Shown in pieces: positions 21,610 to 34,532 of a DNA stretch of 59,093 nucleotides; positions within the stretch are counted from its first letter, which is position 1, and the number at the start of each line of letters is the position of its first letter. Location: NCBI GenBank assembly GCA_015501075.1, contig JADNYJ010000217.1, positions 1 through 59,093 of the forward strand, written 5' to 3'. A program made the translations under genes and the position numbers. A model generated the notes under the pieces. It saw only the letters and a program-made list of their open reading frames with translations. It made no database searches and had not been told where the DNA came from. The stretch is from Gymnopilus junonius (taxonomy: Eukaryota; Basidiomycota; Agaricomycetes; Agaricales; Galerinaceae).

Positions 21610-23713
21610 ATTGGGTGGGTTACTAGTAAGCAGAAAGTAAGGGAGGTGAGATAAATCCGAATCAAGCCACACTATAGACTCAAAAGACTCACGACGAGTA
21701 ACTCGACTTTTTATGGGGGGCGCCTGGGCGTTTTTTGAGGCTGATCGAGACGATGAGGAACGATGGAACGTGGGGTGTTAGCGGTAGTGACCAGTGAAAA
21801 AATTGAGTCCTGGTTTAGGGCAGGTCGGGTCAGATGACGTGCACCACTCTCGTCGACTCATGCTCGGTCCCGGACCCGAATTGGGCTCTTCTGAATCTAT
21901 GTCGTGGCAGGCATCCAGTCTAGAGCCTACATATTGTTACGTGCTTTACTGGGGCTAGAGAATACCTTATCTGTGGCTAGGGCTTTGTTGGACGTTTACC
22001 GGCCATAATGGCCCATCAACCGCTTTCTTACGAGCCTGAATATGTGCGACAGCATCATGATTGTACATCATATGCATCAACTCCATCCGAATCTTAAGTA
22101 GCGAACGTAGGTCGGGTCGATTGTTGAGCTGAGAAATCGAATTTGAACTAAAATTACCTTGGATTGCAGCATTACAAGAGTTTCTGGGAGGGTCTCCGTC
22201 ACCTCATAGATAATGCTATGGCCCTATGGGTGCGCCCACCTTGAAACCCTTATGACTTTGCCCTTCTGTCCGGCATAATTTTCTGGATCATGACAGATCA
22301 ATGCTCTCTAGCTCGGGCATAAACGAAACCGTCCGGTCGTCGTTAACCTGGAAGTACAACACCGCAATACCTCGATATCGACAGGACAAGCGGTCAAGCA
22401 AGAAACAGTCGGCATCTATCTGCCCAATGCGTTCGATTTGTTCAACATGGTTCGTTAAATGATCTTATACCGTCAATGTTATTATTAATTATAGTGGGTT
22501 CATGCCAACAGAGGACTGGGAGAGGGCGAGGAGATATGTATCCCACGATTACATTTCTTGACATACGTTTTGGAGCAGTGATCTCTTCTTCAACTTGTCC
22601 TGAGGATGGATGACCCGCTCATCTGCTTTCTATCGAGCTACATCTGAGAAATGGACCCCAGTTCCCAACCGACGACCCACTCAATCTCCTCAAGGCAGTT
22701 TCTTTGCTTCGGGAGTTTTCTTTTTATTGCACAGCGTCGTGGACACTGCCAAGTAATAAACTTCTGTTGCATTTATCAAAGTCCCCGTTTGGTGGAGAAG
22801 AGTTTTTACCTGCCCTCAAAAACTTTGCAAATTGAAGCAGAGGAGATCCGATGGGATGTCGTGGTGGACCCGGGAGCTATGTCTCCCCAATGACAAAGAC
22901 GCCGGCGTCAGATACTACTCTCTTCCGTCCAAATCGTCAAGATTACTATGATCCGTAACATGGACCACCGCTAATGCCATTTATTGTGCTCGAAACCAGG
23001 CGTCTTCTTTCCGAGTATAGAAGACAAGGAATTGCGATAAACCTCTACGTTAAATTTCTCCATGACAAGGAGTTGCATAAATTCCAGTAGACCTGGTAAC
23101 TGGCATTGACAAAATACAAATTCGGAATAGTCGGTATTAAATAATAATCGAATATACATACAATTACATCGATGTGTAGAATTACCGGTCTTTATTTATT
23201 CTTGTTCGTGAACGGCCATTATGTCGAGCTCGCTTATATGACGCAGATTAGGACCATTGATATAATATGTCAACACCGAATGAAGAACGCCACTGTGGAC
23301 TAAAGATCCAAATCTAATCTCTGAAAGGGGAAAGAGGCATAGAGATGGATAAAGAGAAGACAAAAATGGCAAGAGGCTAATTCAGGGCTCCCATGTAACC
23401 CGACGCTAACCCGCACAAACTGGGTTTTCTGCACAATACCTCAACTGAAGGCCAAGAGCCATATGGAAAAATCTGAACAGATGATAAAGTTCCAGAATCG
23501 GAGGAATATCTGGCTAGAACAATTTCTCATCGACATGATACAAATAAGTGGATGAAGTGAGGCCCTGATCTCCAGGAAGCTTGAAAGTCAAACCTTACGA
23601 TTTGCGAGTACCTTTTTTATATAATAAGTATCACTGACTGATCAACTGCTGAGATGGTAAAGGCAATAAATAGTAGATGTTAAGAAGCTGGGTGTGTGGC
23701 AATTAGTACGATT
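21610..23713. other. Intergenic, no firm gene; possible gene relic near 22.6-22.9 kb
   Basis: About 2.1 kb. Around 22650-22910 one frame reads PTDDPLNLLKAVSLLREF and another EELPALKNFAN-like or WWTRELCLPNDKDAG sequence, which look protein-like but change frame. I cannot name a family. The rest shows nothing definable. Confidence 0.3.
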
Positions 23714-23840
23714 AGAGGTTATTTGCAACTTTGAATGAACGAAAAATATGCCCTCATAAGGCAAAAAGTGGAGCCTTCAGCCAACCAGAGACCCGGTAGG
23801 CTCCACTTTTTCGTTTGAACGGAATTTGCAAATAACCTCT
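23714..23840. mobile_element. Foldback MITE-like element (127 bp)
   Basis: The outer arms are exact: AGAGGTTATTTGCAA and its complement TTGCAAATAACCTCT. An inner pair, AAAAAGTGGAGCCT and AGGCTCCACTTTTT, flanks the centre. The left arm has an extra segment of about 18 bases. ATT flanks both sides and may be a 3-bp target duplication. No coding capacity. Confidence 0.75.
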
Positions 23841-24990
23841 ATTAGCTCTTGCTATATTGGGAACAAATGAGCATGCAGCCCACACGTTCAGCCGAAGTAC
23901 TTCTCCTTCAAATCGCGAATAATACTGAACCTTAAATAATCCAGCGACAACCGACCTGATCGACCACTAGGCTCGTTTGAACCCTAATTTTACAAGGACG
24001 AGGAGAGTGTGCCTTGAGCTGTTAATATATATTATTTGAACACATCCCTCTCGAAATACCATTCAGATAAATTCTTCAACGCGGCGCGGAATGAGTTAAT
24101 ATGTATAAAGAATTTACCGTGGCAATGGTATTAGTGACTGTATTGCAGGACAATGAGATGAGAGAAGGGACGCCTCACTCAGCATTGATATTACTGCCGA
24201 CGCACGATCGTCATAGAAGAGGATACGTCCTTCTTAATTCCTTCCTCCAACGGCCTCTGTGGGTTAAGTGAACAGGGCAACGATATGTCCAAGGACAAGG
24301 TCGAAGGCTGAACGAGGCCACTTCCCGCGCACTCGCATCGCAAAATTTTAATGTCGGAGATAGTGGACCCTGGATCCCACAGAGAACGCGCCAGTCAACG
24401 TTTATTTCGGTGTGCTACTGATTATCAGTATCAATGATGCCTGAAGAAGAAACACATCATCAGGGAGATTCCAAACAACAGGAAAACAAGGGCACGAGGA
24501 ACTTGAACTTGGCTGTGGAGGCGACGCTACAAAGACGTTCCGAACGGTTTGAAATGTCGCGACTCGTGGTTCAACTCGTGCTCGCTTGTGGGTGACTGAC
24601 AGCCCAGACAACGAGGAATTGGTGATGGAAGACCCGATTTTATCGAAATGCAGGGAGTCAGAGACTTTGTCCAGCGTCCTTTCGATCGGCTAATGCTGTG
24701 GTGTGTGAACAATTGCCAATTTTTTTTACAAGCCCCGACCCTGTTTGACAAGCAGGCTGCTTCCTGAATGCGGTCTTAAAAGGCAGAAGGCAAATCGTTT
24801 GTGAGTGTCATTCTTTCCAACCCAATAACCACCCATCCACTTACCCACATTAAACTGTAGCCTCAGCAAATCTACTATGGATCTCAATCCTTGCTGGATT
24901 CTCGGTCGTTGTGTGTGTTTCGAGATTTTTGGCATCGAAGTTGAAGGCGAGTTACATCTTCAATGCCACAGAATCGAAGTCTGACGTTGA
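23841..24990. other. Intergenic, no gene seen
   Basis: About 1.1 kb with short frames only. No repeat, RNA gene or recognisable motif. Confidence 0.45.
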
Positions 24991-26371
24991 TTGCGCTTCA
25001 TAGATGATTACTATGCCCACATTCCAGGCATTCCTCGCTCAAACCAATATTGTTGTGTGGCCGCCCCAGTCCAATTATCGGACTATGAGAGCTCTGGTAT
25101 ATTGGCCGCAGGTGCAATGCATCCCCAGTTGTTCCATCCTGCCACTCCTGCCACTCTTCCGCATGAGCAGCTTCAATATATTTCCCCTAGTCGTGATCTC
25201 ACTGATCTCACCGATTTATCTGAGGACGATACCGCCGTGGAACCCCAATACCCTCATCCTTCTGACCTGGATCCTTCCATCTGTCCGCCCGAATTTGATA
25301 GTCCTATACAGCATCAACTGCTGTCAGTGCTCCAGGACAACGATGTCTCCATCGCGCATGCTGAGCAACCCCAATCAAAGCCCTTGCCTGCCGAGCCCGC
25401 CCCCCTGACGATCCGGCCATAAAGCAAAACCTTCAGTCTGATGCTGAACAACACCTGGACGACGGACAATTCCAGGCTCGCCTAAATCGGGTTTGCTCCT
25501 CAGGAGCAGTCGGGGAAGGTAACACCGTGCATTCGCTCCCACCCTCCAATGAGAGTATTGCCCCGCGGATAGTATACCAACGCCGAAGTACTGATCGGGA
25601 TCAGCAATAAGCCCTTCTCCACCATCCGCCATCGCCACAGCAGCCACGCAAGTAGATAACCAGGATCCCTCCTGGCACAATTCGGAAAGTTTTGGTTACA
25701 GCAGAGAGCCAAAACTTCCCTTAAAGCAAGATTCAACCGGTCTTCGAACACCGGATATCAGCAATCCAGCTCCAAAAGTAATGTCGAGCGGGACCAATCC
25801 CAAACCCAAGGTACCAGTCGAAGGTAATGCAAAGGAGTTCTAGCTCTCGAAACATGTGCTAACCATCACGATTCTCGCTGGCAGGGAACCAATAACAATT
25901 CCATCCAATTATGCCCAGCAGAATATCCCTAGAGCAGGGACAGAAGTAAGGTCGCAAGAAAGGAGCAACCAGAATGAGCAACGTCTAAATCATTCTGAGA
26001 AAAGGGCATTTGAGACGTCTACTTCATCGGGAAAGCGAAAACGGGCAGAGGAGGTTGAAGACTCTTCTTCGGATCCGTCGTCTTCTTTGGCACCTCCGAC
26101 CCCAAAGCGCCAGCACCAACATGAAAACGACGCGACTCCGTTACCTTCAGCGTCTACAACACCTAATCTGCCACAGATGCAGGGTCAGAGTCAGGGTCAA
26201 GCAAACATTATCGACCTTGACAACATTGTTTTTGAGGATCCTAGGTCAGTGATGAATATTAATAATGTCCTCATGAGCCACGCACTAATCAACACTCACA
26301 GCATTATCAAAGTAAAAGTCAAGGAAACCTTCCGTTGTTCGAAATACCAAGACTTGGTTGGCCCGTACTGA
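24991..26371 (+). pseudogene. Degenerate open frames of unknown low-complexity protein
   Basis: I do not recognise this. Three successive frames look as if they once were joined. The first holds DLTDLTDLSEDD, a middle one AIKQNLQSDAEQHLDDGQ, and the last KRKRAEEVEDSSSDPSSS followed by a Gln-rich stretch and IIDLDNIVFEDP. The composition (acidic, Ser/Pro-rich, basic clusters) suggests a nuclear or gag-like protein. There is no ATG in the first frame near its start, and stops interrupt the middle. It could be a relic or several exons of a gene I cannot splice. Confidence 0.2.
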
Positions 26372-26939
26372 TAAGATCTAGGGAAAGTAGAGCGGATGCA
26401 GGCATCTCGCCTATCGATCGTCAAATTCTCACGGGCATCCGAGTTGTGTAAATTTATCTTTCGATTCGACTTGTTCTCCCGAATATCACTATATTGCCTC
26501 TGTAAAATCCCATTTCAATTTGTGCTGCCTGCATTTGAACGACTAGAAAACAAGGGCTATATCTCATACTTATCGTACTGCTGGAATATTGTGGTTCGGA
26601 TAAGCTGGCTCACCACCACCACCACCATGACCGAAAGCGAAAACACCTACGACTCCGGACGCGGACACAGCCCATGTCGCTGCTGCAGAGGAACACTCTC
26701 CTACAGTTGCAGAACCACAAGCCGAATCGGCCTTCGCAGCACCAACAGTGGAAGACTCCTTCAAGCCGAATAGAGTCAGAGCCTTCTACGGGGACGAAAT
26801 GGAAAATCTGTATTAATCTCATTTCATCCTACTTTACACTAAGTACCAACGTTGTATGTAGGTGGAATATCACGGTTCTGAAAGAAAAGGCCCAAGTACA
26901 TTTATCAGAGCCCGAAAATCCTTCCCTTCTCAGACGTCA
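26372..26939. other. Unassigned, possible further relic
   Basis: One plus-strand frame gives a Pro/Thr/Ala-rich segment ending in RVRAFYGDEMENLY (26650-26815). No family recognised. Confidence 0.2.
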
Positions 26940-28722
26940 CAACTTCATACTCCAGCAAACATCCGGATCGTCCGCCTCACTCCACTGCGCGATAACACCA
27001 TCCGCTACTGTCACAGGGGCGGGCATGACCGCAGCCTTGGTGGTAGTGGCGGTCAAATTAATGCAGGAATCGCAAGCGCCAGGATTAAGAAGATGAACGG
27101 TGATATTAGCATCGTCCGAGACGCGGATGTTGTCTATGATCCGGAGCCCTTCGACGCTGATACGCTTGGTGTTGTGGACCGTGATGCGTTGGGAGTAGGT
27201 GTGCTTCTGGACTTATGATAGAACCCCTGTTTCGGCGACTTTGTTCGTCTGAGGGTGGTAAATCACACGAATGGTAGGATTGACGCTGAAAGTAAAGAGA
27301 TTGAGAATGAGGTGCGATGGAAAAGATACACTAGGAGGATACGTACCCTAAATGAGTCTTGAAGGTCTCTCCTGGGCTTACATCGGAAACCTCAGAGCAA
27401 GCAATAAAACATTGATCCACGTAGACGCTGCTCTCTCCGTAAGGAGAGTAAATTCGGACGTATTCTTTATCGTCGCCTGAACAGCTAACCATAATCATAA
27501 GCAACGAAAGGAACTAAAAGTCGAAAATACCCACCTCCAAAACAGACGAGTATCGAGCTTGGGTACCAAGTCATGCCGTCTTAACAGGCAGCTCAAGTTC
27601 GCAATGACTACATTGGTTGCTCGTCATCACTAGGTAGCGTAGTCAACCAGGCAGCTGGAACGTCGTATTCATATGCCCCTCCGAGGCGACGGTAGCCGTG
27701 AGCGGCGGATGAACGTCTCGCTGGGGTCGACCGAGACTTTATGGCCGTCTGTCGTAGGCTAACAGCCAGATGTCGAGAGAGGGAGGCTCCAGCAGAAGGT
27801 GGGCTGTGGGGTCTCTGGGAAAATTGGGATCTCCCCCAGGCCTTAGAGAGCTCAGTGAGTCAAAGAGGATTCAGCATTTCGAATTGACGCTCACCTCGCC
27901 TGTTGGCTGACTAATGCTTGCTTTGTAGACCAGATTCACTGTACGTTCTTTATTCTTATGTCGACACGGATATCGTATCCAGTTTGCCAGTGGGCTTGAG
28001 AGACAGCTAGAAGAACAAATGATTCAGATAGAGGGCCAAATTGTTGGAAAAAATAATTGATTACCATAAAGCAAATTCACTTTCAATTCAGTAGATCTTC
28101 AGCATACGGGTCGATGACAACAACAGTCCGCAGCTTCTTATCCCAACGCTGGCTCTGAGCCCTTCTTCTCAACCTCAATTTGCTCCTCGATCGCCTCAAG
28201 CTCCGCCTTCCAGGTCGAACGTCTTACTGTCCCACTTGTCCTCGGTGGTGTCATAGATATCCATCGCCTTTCCCAGCTTGGAAATATCAAGGTGCTCGAC
28301 AGAAATATTGCCCATGTACTGGTCAATAGAGCCGATGGCCTTCTTGCAGCGTTCTAGGGCATGCTTGGCTTTCGCCTCCTTGATCTTGAGCTCCTTCAGC
28401 AGGGTGACGTGTCGTCCCGCGTTCGGACCTTGCCCTGAATGCAGTCACGCCTTGAATGAGGGCAGCACCTCGACCTTCCACACTGAATCAGGTAAGCATA
28501 CCAGTACGATGTGTTCAAAAACACTCAAGCACACCGTAAAGATTCGTGGTCCATGGCATTAAGCAGGGACGAGATAGTAAGCTTAGTCTGCCCAGCGTCG
28601 ACATTAACTGTGTATGACCTGGTGACGCGAGCCAAGTCCTGGTACAAGTTGACGCGCGTAATAGTGCCGTCACGAGTCGAATCGAGGGCTAGGGTATGGG
28701 TATGGATTTCGGTTGTCACCAT
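26940..28722 (-). pseudogene. DUF4140/DUF4139 (mucoidy inhibitor A-like) protein, decayed
   Basis: Start MVTTEIHTHTLALDS, then ITRVNLYQDLARVTRSYTV and GQTKLTISSLLNAMDHESLR, which is a DUF4140 N-terminus; a splice continues to VEGRGAALIQGVTAF. A coiled-coil part follows (KAKHALERCKKAIGSIDQY). The DUF4139 part is seen as WQTGYDIRVDI, LVYKASISQPTGE, DVSPGETFKTHLGVNPTIR, SQRITVHNTKRISVEGLRI and VTVADGVIAQWSEADD, ending near 26960. The pieces fall in several frames with stops (near 28220, 28150, 27960 and 27235), and I could not find the usual C-terminal end. The family is widespread in fungi and bacteria; its exact role in fungi is unclear. I call this a pseudogene because the lesions are many. 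Confidence 0.75.
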
Positions 28723-31117
28723 CGTGGAAAGATAGGTTGGGTAAAATAACTAATGTCCCCACTTTCAATATGATGACTTTTATGTCCTTGAGGAACCGGA
28801 GCCGCGTATCTACCGGTGGGAATGATTGAGCTAGAGGACTGCAGTGATCTCCTGGGCGAGGTCCTGGACTGTGCTGTTTCCATGAATTTTGCATGACATG
28901 TTAGGCCTAATGGGCGAGCTGAGATTCGACATGAGAGTGGACAACTACGTAGATCAGTCTATACGCTTGTTTCTCCATGCAAAAGGTCATCCTGGACCTT
29001 GAAGGGAAGGGTCCATAAGTCCTGCGGGTTGACGGGTCGGCGGCATGGTACTGGGCTTGTGACTCACGCTGACGCCGACAGGAGGATATAGCACGTAGGG
29101 GAAGCGTAAAGGGCGAAAGACGAGACGGGCGTTGTGTAGCTAGATGATTCTCGCTGGGCTGCAGTCGAGCAATGGTGGATTGGTAGACAAAATTCGCAGC
29201 GTATTATAAGTGCTTATATTTCCACTGAAAGAAGTGAAATAATTGAACAAATGTATACAAAAGCGTTTAACCTCTTACCTTGTTGATGATCCTACTGCTT
29301 GGTCCTCATCGGGATCCAAGCTCAGCAGACCTTTGTCCATCGTCCAGATTCAGACAAGTCGAAAGGGGGAATGAGGATTGAGCGCTGAGCACTTGAGCTT
29401 TGAAGGTCGTGGGCGTTGCTGAGATTTGCGACCAACCTGAATCGTTCTTTGTCCGGGTATCGTGGCCTACAGCACACTCACAGGTACCTAGACGTTCCAG
29501 ACGGTGACTGGGGAGAATGTAAAGAGAATTACACAACAAAATGGGAAAACTCCGATTGGAAATCAGCGCTCAGTCTTTAATAACATGGCCCTTCGGGCAC
29601 GCCTGGCCACGTGGCCAATTTTTGTGTATAAGATCCCGTAGCGGTGCAAGCGCCAATCCCTGACTCTAGCTTTCTCAGTAAAACTTACAATCAGCGCCAT
29701 TTGCATCCTTTTAAGATCTACATAAAATGCAAGTTTACTGCTGGCTGCTTGTCGCCAACCTTCGGTTGACTCCTCGCGGCCAGCTGAAGGGTAATTATGT
29801 TACTTCTATAGTAAAATATGTAATGCAGAAAATGTTGAAATTTTTGTAAGCTAAAAAATTTGCAGTTCAGATATGTAGAAGAAAGTGAATAAATCTTAGC
29901 ATGCTGCATAGTTCAAGGCCGTGGGAAAGCTCAGACCGACATTGGCGGGAGTCGTTCATTTCGAACTCGACAAGAACCCTTTCTATCTATCACTCACGTG
30001 ATAGAGTCGGGAATTCTGAAATTTGAATAGCGCAATGGATCTAGACCTTAGGCCTATTTTTTTTTCTTTTGGGGAAGCTTCCTAAAACTGAATTCTCTAT
30101 TCCACTCCAAAACCTGGTTCACTGAAAGTGACCAGGCACAAATCAAGCTCCGCTGAAATATTGAAAGCCGGCCATTCTCTTGAATCATGACTTCAACCTT
30201 CAAAGCTTCATATCGAGCTCTGTCAATTGCAACGTACAGGAGAAAAATCTAACCCATATAACACTACTCGGCTTTATGGAACACATGAGCCGATTATTTA
30301 CTTGTGGTGATACACTTTCTCAAAGGGACGCGTTCCACTCGACTGACTCCAGAGTGTTATGGGCGTCCGAGGAGCTTTATGTTTCGTTACTATACAGGTC
30401 AAGGCTTCGACTTATATTCCGAACCAAAATACTTGCAAGCATGTAGTCAGTGGAATGCCTTCTCAAGGATTGTCAGTGGCGAGTACCCTATACGGACGAT
30501 TGTGGCCACCTTCCAGGTACATTTTAACTCTGCGGATAACCCCAAAACTCTCCCAGATGTACAACTCGGATACCCGACGACAAACGGCTGATGAAAAGTT
30601 GACAGGATACCATATGCAATGACGCTTCGAATATCAGCGGGAATAGAAATTATCAATACCATCGGCTTGAACCCTACTATCATCAGTTTAATAACACTTT
30701 AACGAATGTAGAGTTGCCGACAAATAATTATGTAGTCACTGTTGGACTCTTGATCCTCAATCAAACGTGAACTTCAACTTTCGGCTGGCGATCATAATAA
30801 CAGCCCCAGTATGGGAATGGTGGCGTTCACCAAATACTACCCACATACGGAAAGTACTGATCTAAGCAGGCAGACAGAAAGTGAAAAGTACGAAAACAAG
30901 TGAATAGTCGAGCTACTGATGGACTTTCGATATGCAAAAAGCTTTGAGTGAATATTTTAAATGATCCTATTCCAGTTTTGCAGTAAGAAAGAGAAGTGAA
31001 AGCTCTGGATAAAGTAAACTACGAGTAGGATAAAGACTAATGTGCAGAGGCTTCTTCCATTATTTTGGAGCCATCGTCATGGGAAACTTGAAGATAATGA
31101 TGTAGAGCCGAAGGAAA
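28723..31117. other. Intergenic, no firm gene
   Basis: About 2.4 kb. The only protein-like frame is at 30391-30591 on the plus strand (FRYYTGQGFDLYSEPKYLQ and EYPIRTIVATFQ), with no family match I recognise and no clear gene around it. Otherwise nothing definable. Confidence 0.3.
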
Positions 31118-31659
31118 TTAGTTGACCTGAACATCGACACTACCGTACTCGATACCAGGGAAAGCATGCCCCTTTTACGCGTGTCAATAATCTAGGAAAA
31201 AAATGCTTGAAAAGAATGCTTACTGGTGGTGTGGCCAAGGTGACATGTTGTACTTGAATCGAAGCTGGACCCGAAATATCATTGGGAACAGTAAAGGTGA
31301 AGTTTTCGAAGGAGTTGAGGGAGTTGCCAATTACGCCCTGACTCTGGTATTGCCCTATGAAAAGAACTTCGCCCAAGTCTGCAGATGGAGCCGGACAGGC
31401 AGATGTCCCACATGAGACAATACCAATCACGAGGCTGACTTCATCTTCTCCTGCTTCTGCGCTCTGAAACGCTCGATAAACACACGGTCTAATCAATAAT
31501 AGCATAAGAAATTAGACTTACCGTGTCGATGGGTACGATGATCTGAACGGTCACATCCTGACCAGCGACGAGATCTGTACCCGGCTTCGGAGCACCGATG
31601 TCAACCTGAGCTTGTGCCACTGCAAAGAGGGAGGCGGCGAGGAGAGACAAGAACTTCAT
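31118..31659 (-). CDS. Lectin-less short member of the lectin family, copy E
   Basis: Signal peptide MKFLSLLAASLFAVAQA, then VDIGAPKPGTDLVAGQ, LVIGIVSCGTSACPAPSAD, QYQSQGVIGNSLNSFE and NFTFTVPNDISG. Three exons: 31522-31659, 31224-31463 and 31118-31171, in phase 0. Exon 2 is exactly as long as in copy B (240 bases). The third exon reads GHAFPGIEYGSVDVQVN and then TAA, ending just where the other copies begin the Ser/Gly linker to the beta-trefoil. No QxW sequence follows in the next several hundred bases. So this is a complete, about 143-residue secreted protein consisting only of the N-terminal module. It shows that this module can exist alone. It lies on the opposite strand and 14 kb from the array. 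Confidence 0.75.
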
Positions 31660-32513
31660 CTTCTTCAAGTTGTCTGCTCTGAGATAAGGACCAGCCCTTT
31701 AAGTACTTTTACAATTGCCGAGGGTGACGGCGTTCTGTCGACTCCTCAACGGATGTGTATCAAATGAGCGGCCAAGAGAGCCCTATGCTGCTTCTGAAGA
31801 AAGAGGGACGGGTACGAGGGTAGCGCTGGCATCATTTTCCGGTGCCCATGGCACGTAAATATCGGCCGCTTAGTTCTTGGAGTGGGAGCCGCTGGATTGC
31901 AGCATAGTGTCGTAGGCTTTCCGCATGTTTCGGCCAGAAACTATGGATGAGGTCGCTTGACAGCGCGCATTCGGGCTCTATTTGTGACAGTTCAGTGGTC
32001 TAATGCGGAGTCGTTGCCAATCGCGGACTACTTGAAGAGGTCAACGTTAGGCTCATTTGTTCGGCGGTCTCAAGGGCCCTCTACTTATTTGATGCTTACC
32101 AGCTTGCCCACCATTCGACCCACGGAGTCTGACATTGCTTCTGGCCGATCCTTTGTCGCTTAGCGTTGAAGCGGGATTTGGCATGACAGCTAAGTGCAAA
32201 ACGTTAGGCCATCAAAAAGAAGAAATCCAAGGACGATGGAAAATATGGCCTAATGGTTTAGACCGAGCTAAATTCCAAGCGTTGTCCTTGGATTATTTTT
32301 GGGCAAGAGAGTACAGATCCTATCGACGAAGAGGTCTTGGTTTCTGGCTCATTGACGAGCGATCTGGATGTTGGACCGAATCTCAAAAGCAACTAATTAC
32401 AGATACTGATTAGCTACAGAGACAAACTTTTGAACGCGATAAGGGAAGAGAACGTTCTTGTTCAATATCAATAAGGATTTGCAGGGTCCGTCAAATACTG
32501 TATGTCACCCGAT
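31660..32513. other. Intergenic, no gene seen
   Basis: About 850 bp between the 5' end of copy E and the 3' end of the ribonuclease gene. Open frames lack motifs or splice support. Confidence 0.45.
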
Positions 32514-33114
<601 letters not shown>

Positions 33115-33330
33115 GGCAAGCAAGAAAGAACACAGATAGTAAACTTGGAGGAGAGAATAGGGAAGGACTTGTTGGGTTCCGGATTAGCGTTTTAAAGGTG
33201 CTGCTGTGGGTCTTCTGTAAATATAATCATGTCAATGACTGGTCCTCTTCGCGACCCAAACCTACATAATCAATGTCCATTGTCGACGAATAAAAAAAGT
33301 TCTAAGGCAAAGCTGCTATTTTCGACGGCT

Positions 33331-33830
33331 TCAACCCACACAAGGAACTGACGTTTCCAGGTCTTCAACCACGCTGCCGACGAACGTGCTCACAGACGTG
33401 ATGAAAGGTATGAAGCAGTCTTGCAGGAGGTCATGCTGCCCTAGCTTCCATTCCTTCCCATTAACATTTGCCAGGGAGATAAAAATGGCGTATGAATACC
33501 TTACCGGAGGTAAACTGTCCCGAAACATTGCAGAGGACTGATAGGAAGTGCTATCAAAAGCACGGAGTTGAAAGTTTGAGTCCGAACTTGTCTCTAAAAT
33601 TAAATACTGGGAAGGCATAGAAATAACTGATGGTCGCAAGTTGGGGTTCAACCTGAGAGGAACAAAAAATTGGCACTCACGGAGGAGCTTCTCTACGAGG
33701 ATGAATTACATAGGTATTTTCGCTAATGTTGACTGCATGCAGCAGGGTACCTAGCACGCGCATAGGAAGACCCAACGAGCTTTTGGCTGGCTTTGATTCA
33801 TGAACGCCATCAAACCTTTGTTATTATTAG
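33331..33830 (-). CDS. Unknown protein, at least two exons
   Basis: I do not recognise it. An exon with LGLPMRVLGTLLHAVNISE and YVIHPRREAPP ends at a GTGAGT donor (about 33680). It joins across a short intron to PLNPNLRPSVISMPSQY, followed by FQLRAFDSTSYQSSAMF and GKEWKLGQHDLLQDCF, and stops at 33331. The join keeps frame, which supports a real gene. The 5' end is not clear: the reading frame upstream of about 33830 is closed or needs another exon. It may start at the Met in the LPMRVLG segment. Confidence 0.35.
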
Positions 33831-34532
33831 ATAGTGTCAAAGAAAGTGGAGGTGGGAAGAGTGAGAACTCACACTTTAGCTTTACCTTATGTGTCGAGTG
33901 ACTTCCTATTCCTCTTCGCGCACGGTCATTGAAGTGGGTTTGTCTTGTCGTTCAGCAGCATTACCAGGGGTTTACAACCATAACCCCTCCAAATCGGCAT
34001 CTAGGAATGAGCGGTGCTGAATAGACCAACTCTTAACCAACGGACAGCAATGTATCTGAGACTCCCATATACTCATACCGTCAACTTATGTGCTGCAGAG
34101 ATGACATCCGGTACATATGTAAACCTTCTCTGCAAACGTTCGAGTCTCCAGAATTGATCAAGATGTTATTTCCATGAGAACGTGCCAAAATCAAATGTGC
34201 CTATTTTCAGAAGACGACAAGCTTCGGCGAGTCAGCACAAGACTCTTGACCGCATTGGTCAAACGTCGGTCAAGTCCGGGTGTCAGAGACTAGCATTTAA
34301 ACATAATTTTGTCAGTAACATTCAATTACAGCGTCAACAATGTCGCCTGTCGGGTGGAACTTGGTTGAGGGGTTTGTGGAAGACTGTAAAAGTCAGACGC
34401 ATGTGTTTGGTGACAAGAGCGTGATTACGATTTTTAAATTTAATACTTATGTAATTACAAAATTAATTACATAACATTTTCCTTACCTCCTGAAAGCTTC
34501 AGTTTTAGTTTCAACAGTCAACCCAACATTTA
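33831..34532. other. Intergenic, no gene seen
   Basis: About 700 bp. Short frames only; no recognisable RNA gene or repeat. Confidence 0.45.

Noticed and set aside
24991..26815. LTR retrotransposon gag at 25-26.8 kb
   Set aside because: The composition would allow it, but no zinc knuckle, protease, reverse transcriptase or long terminal repeats were found.
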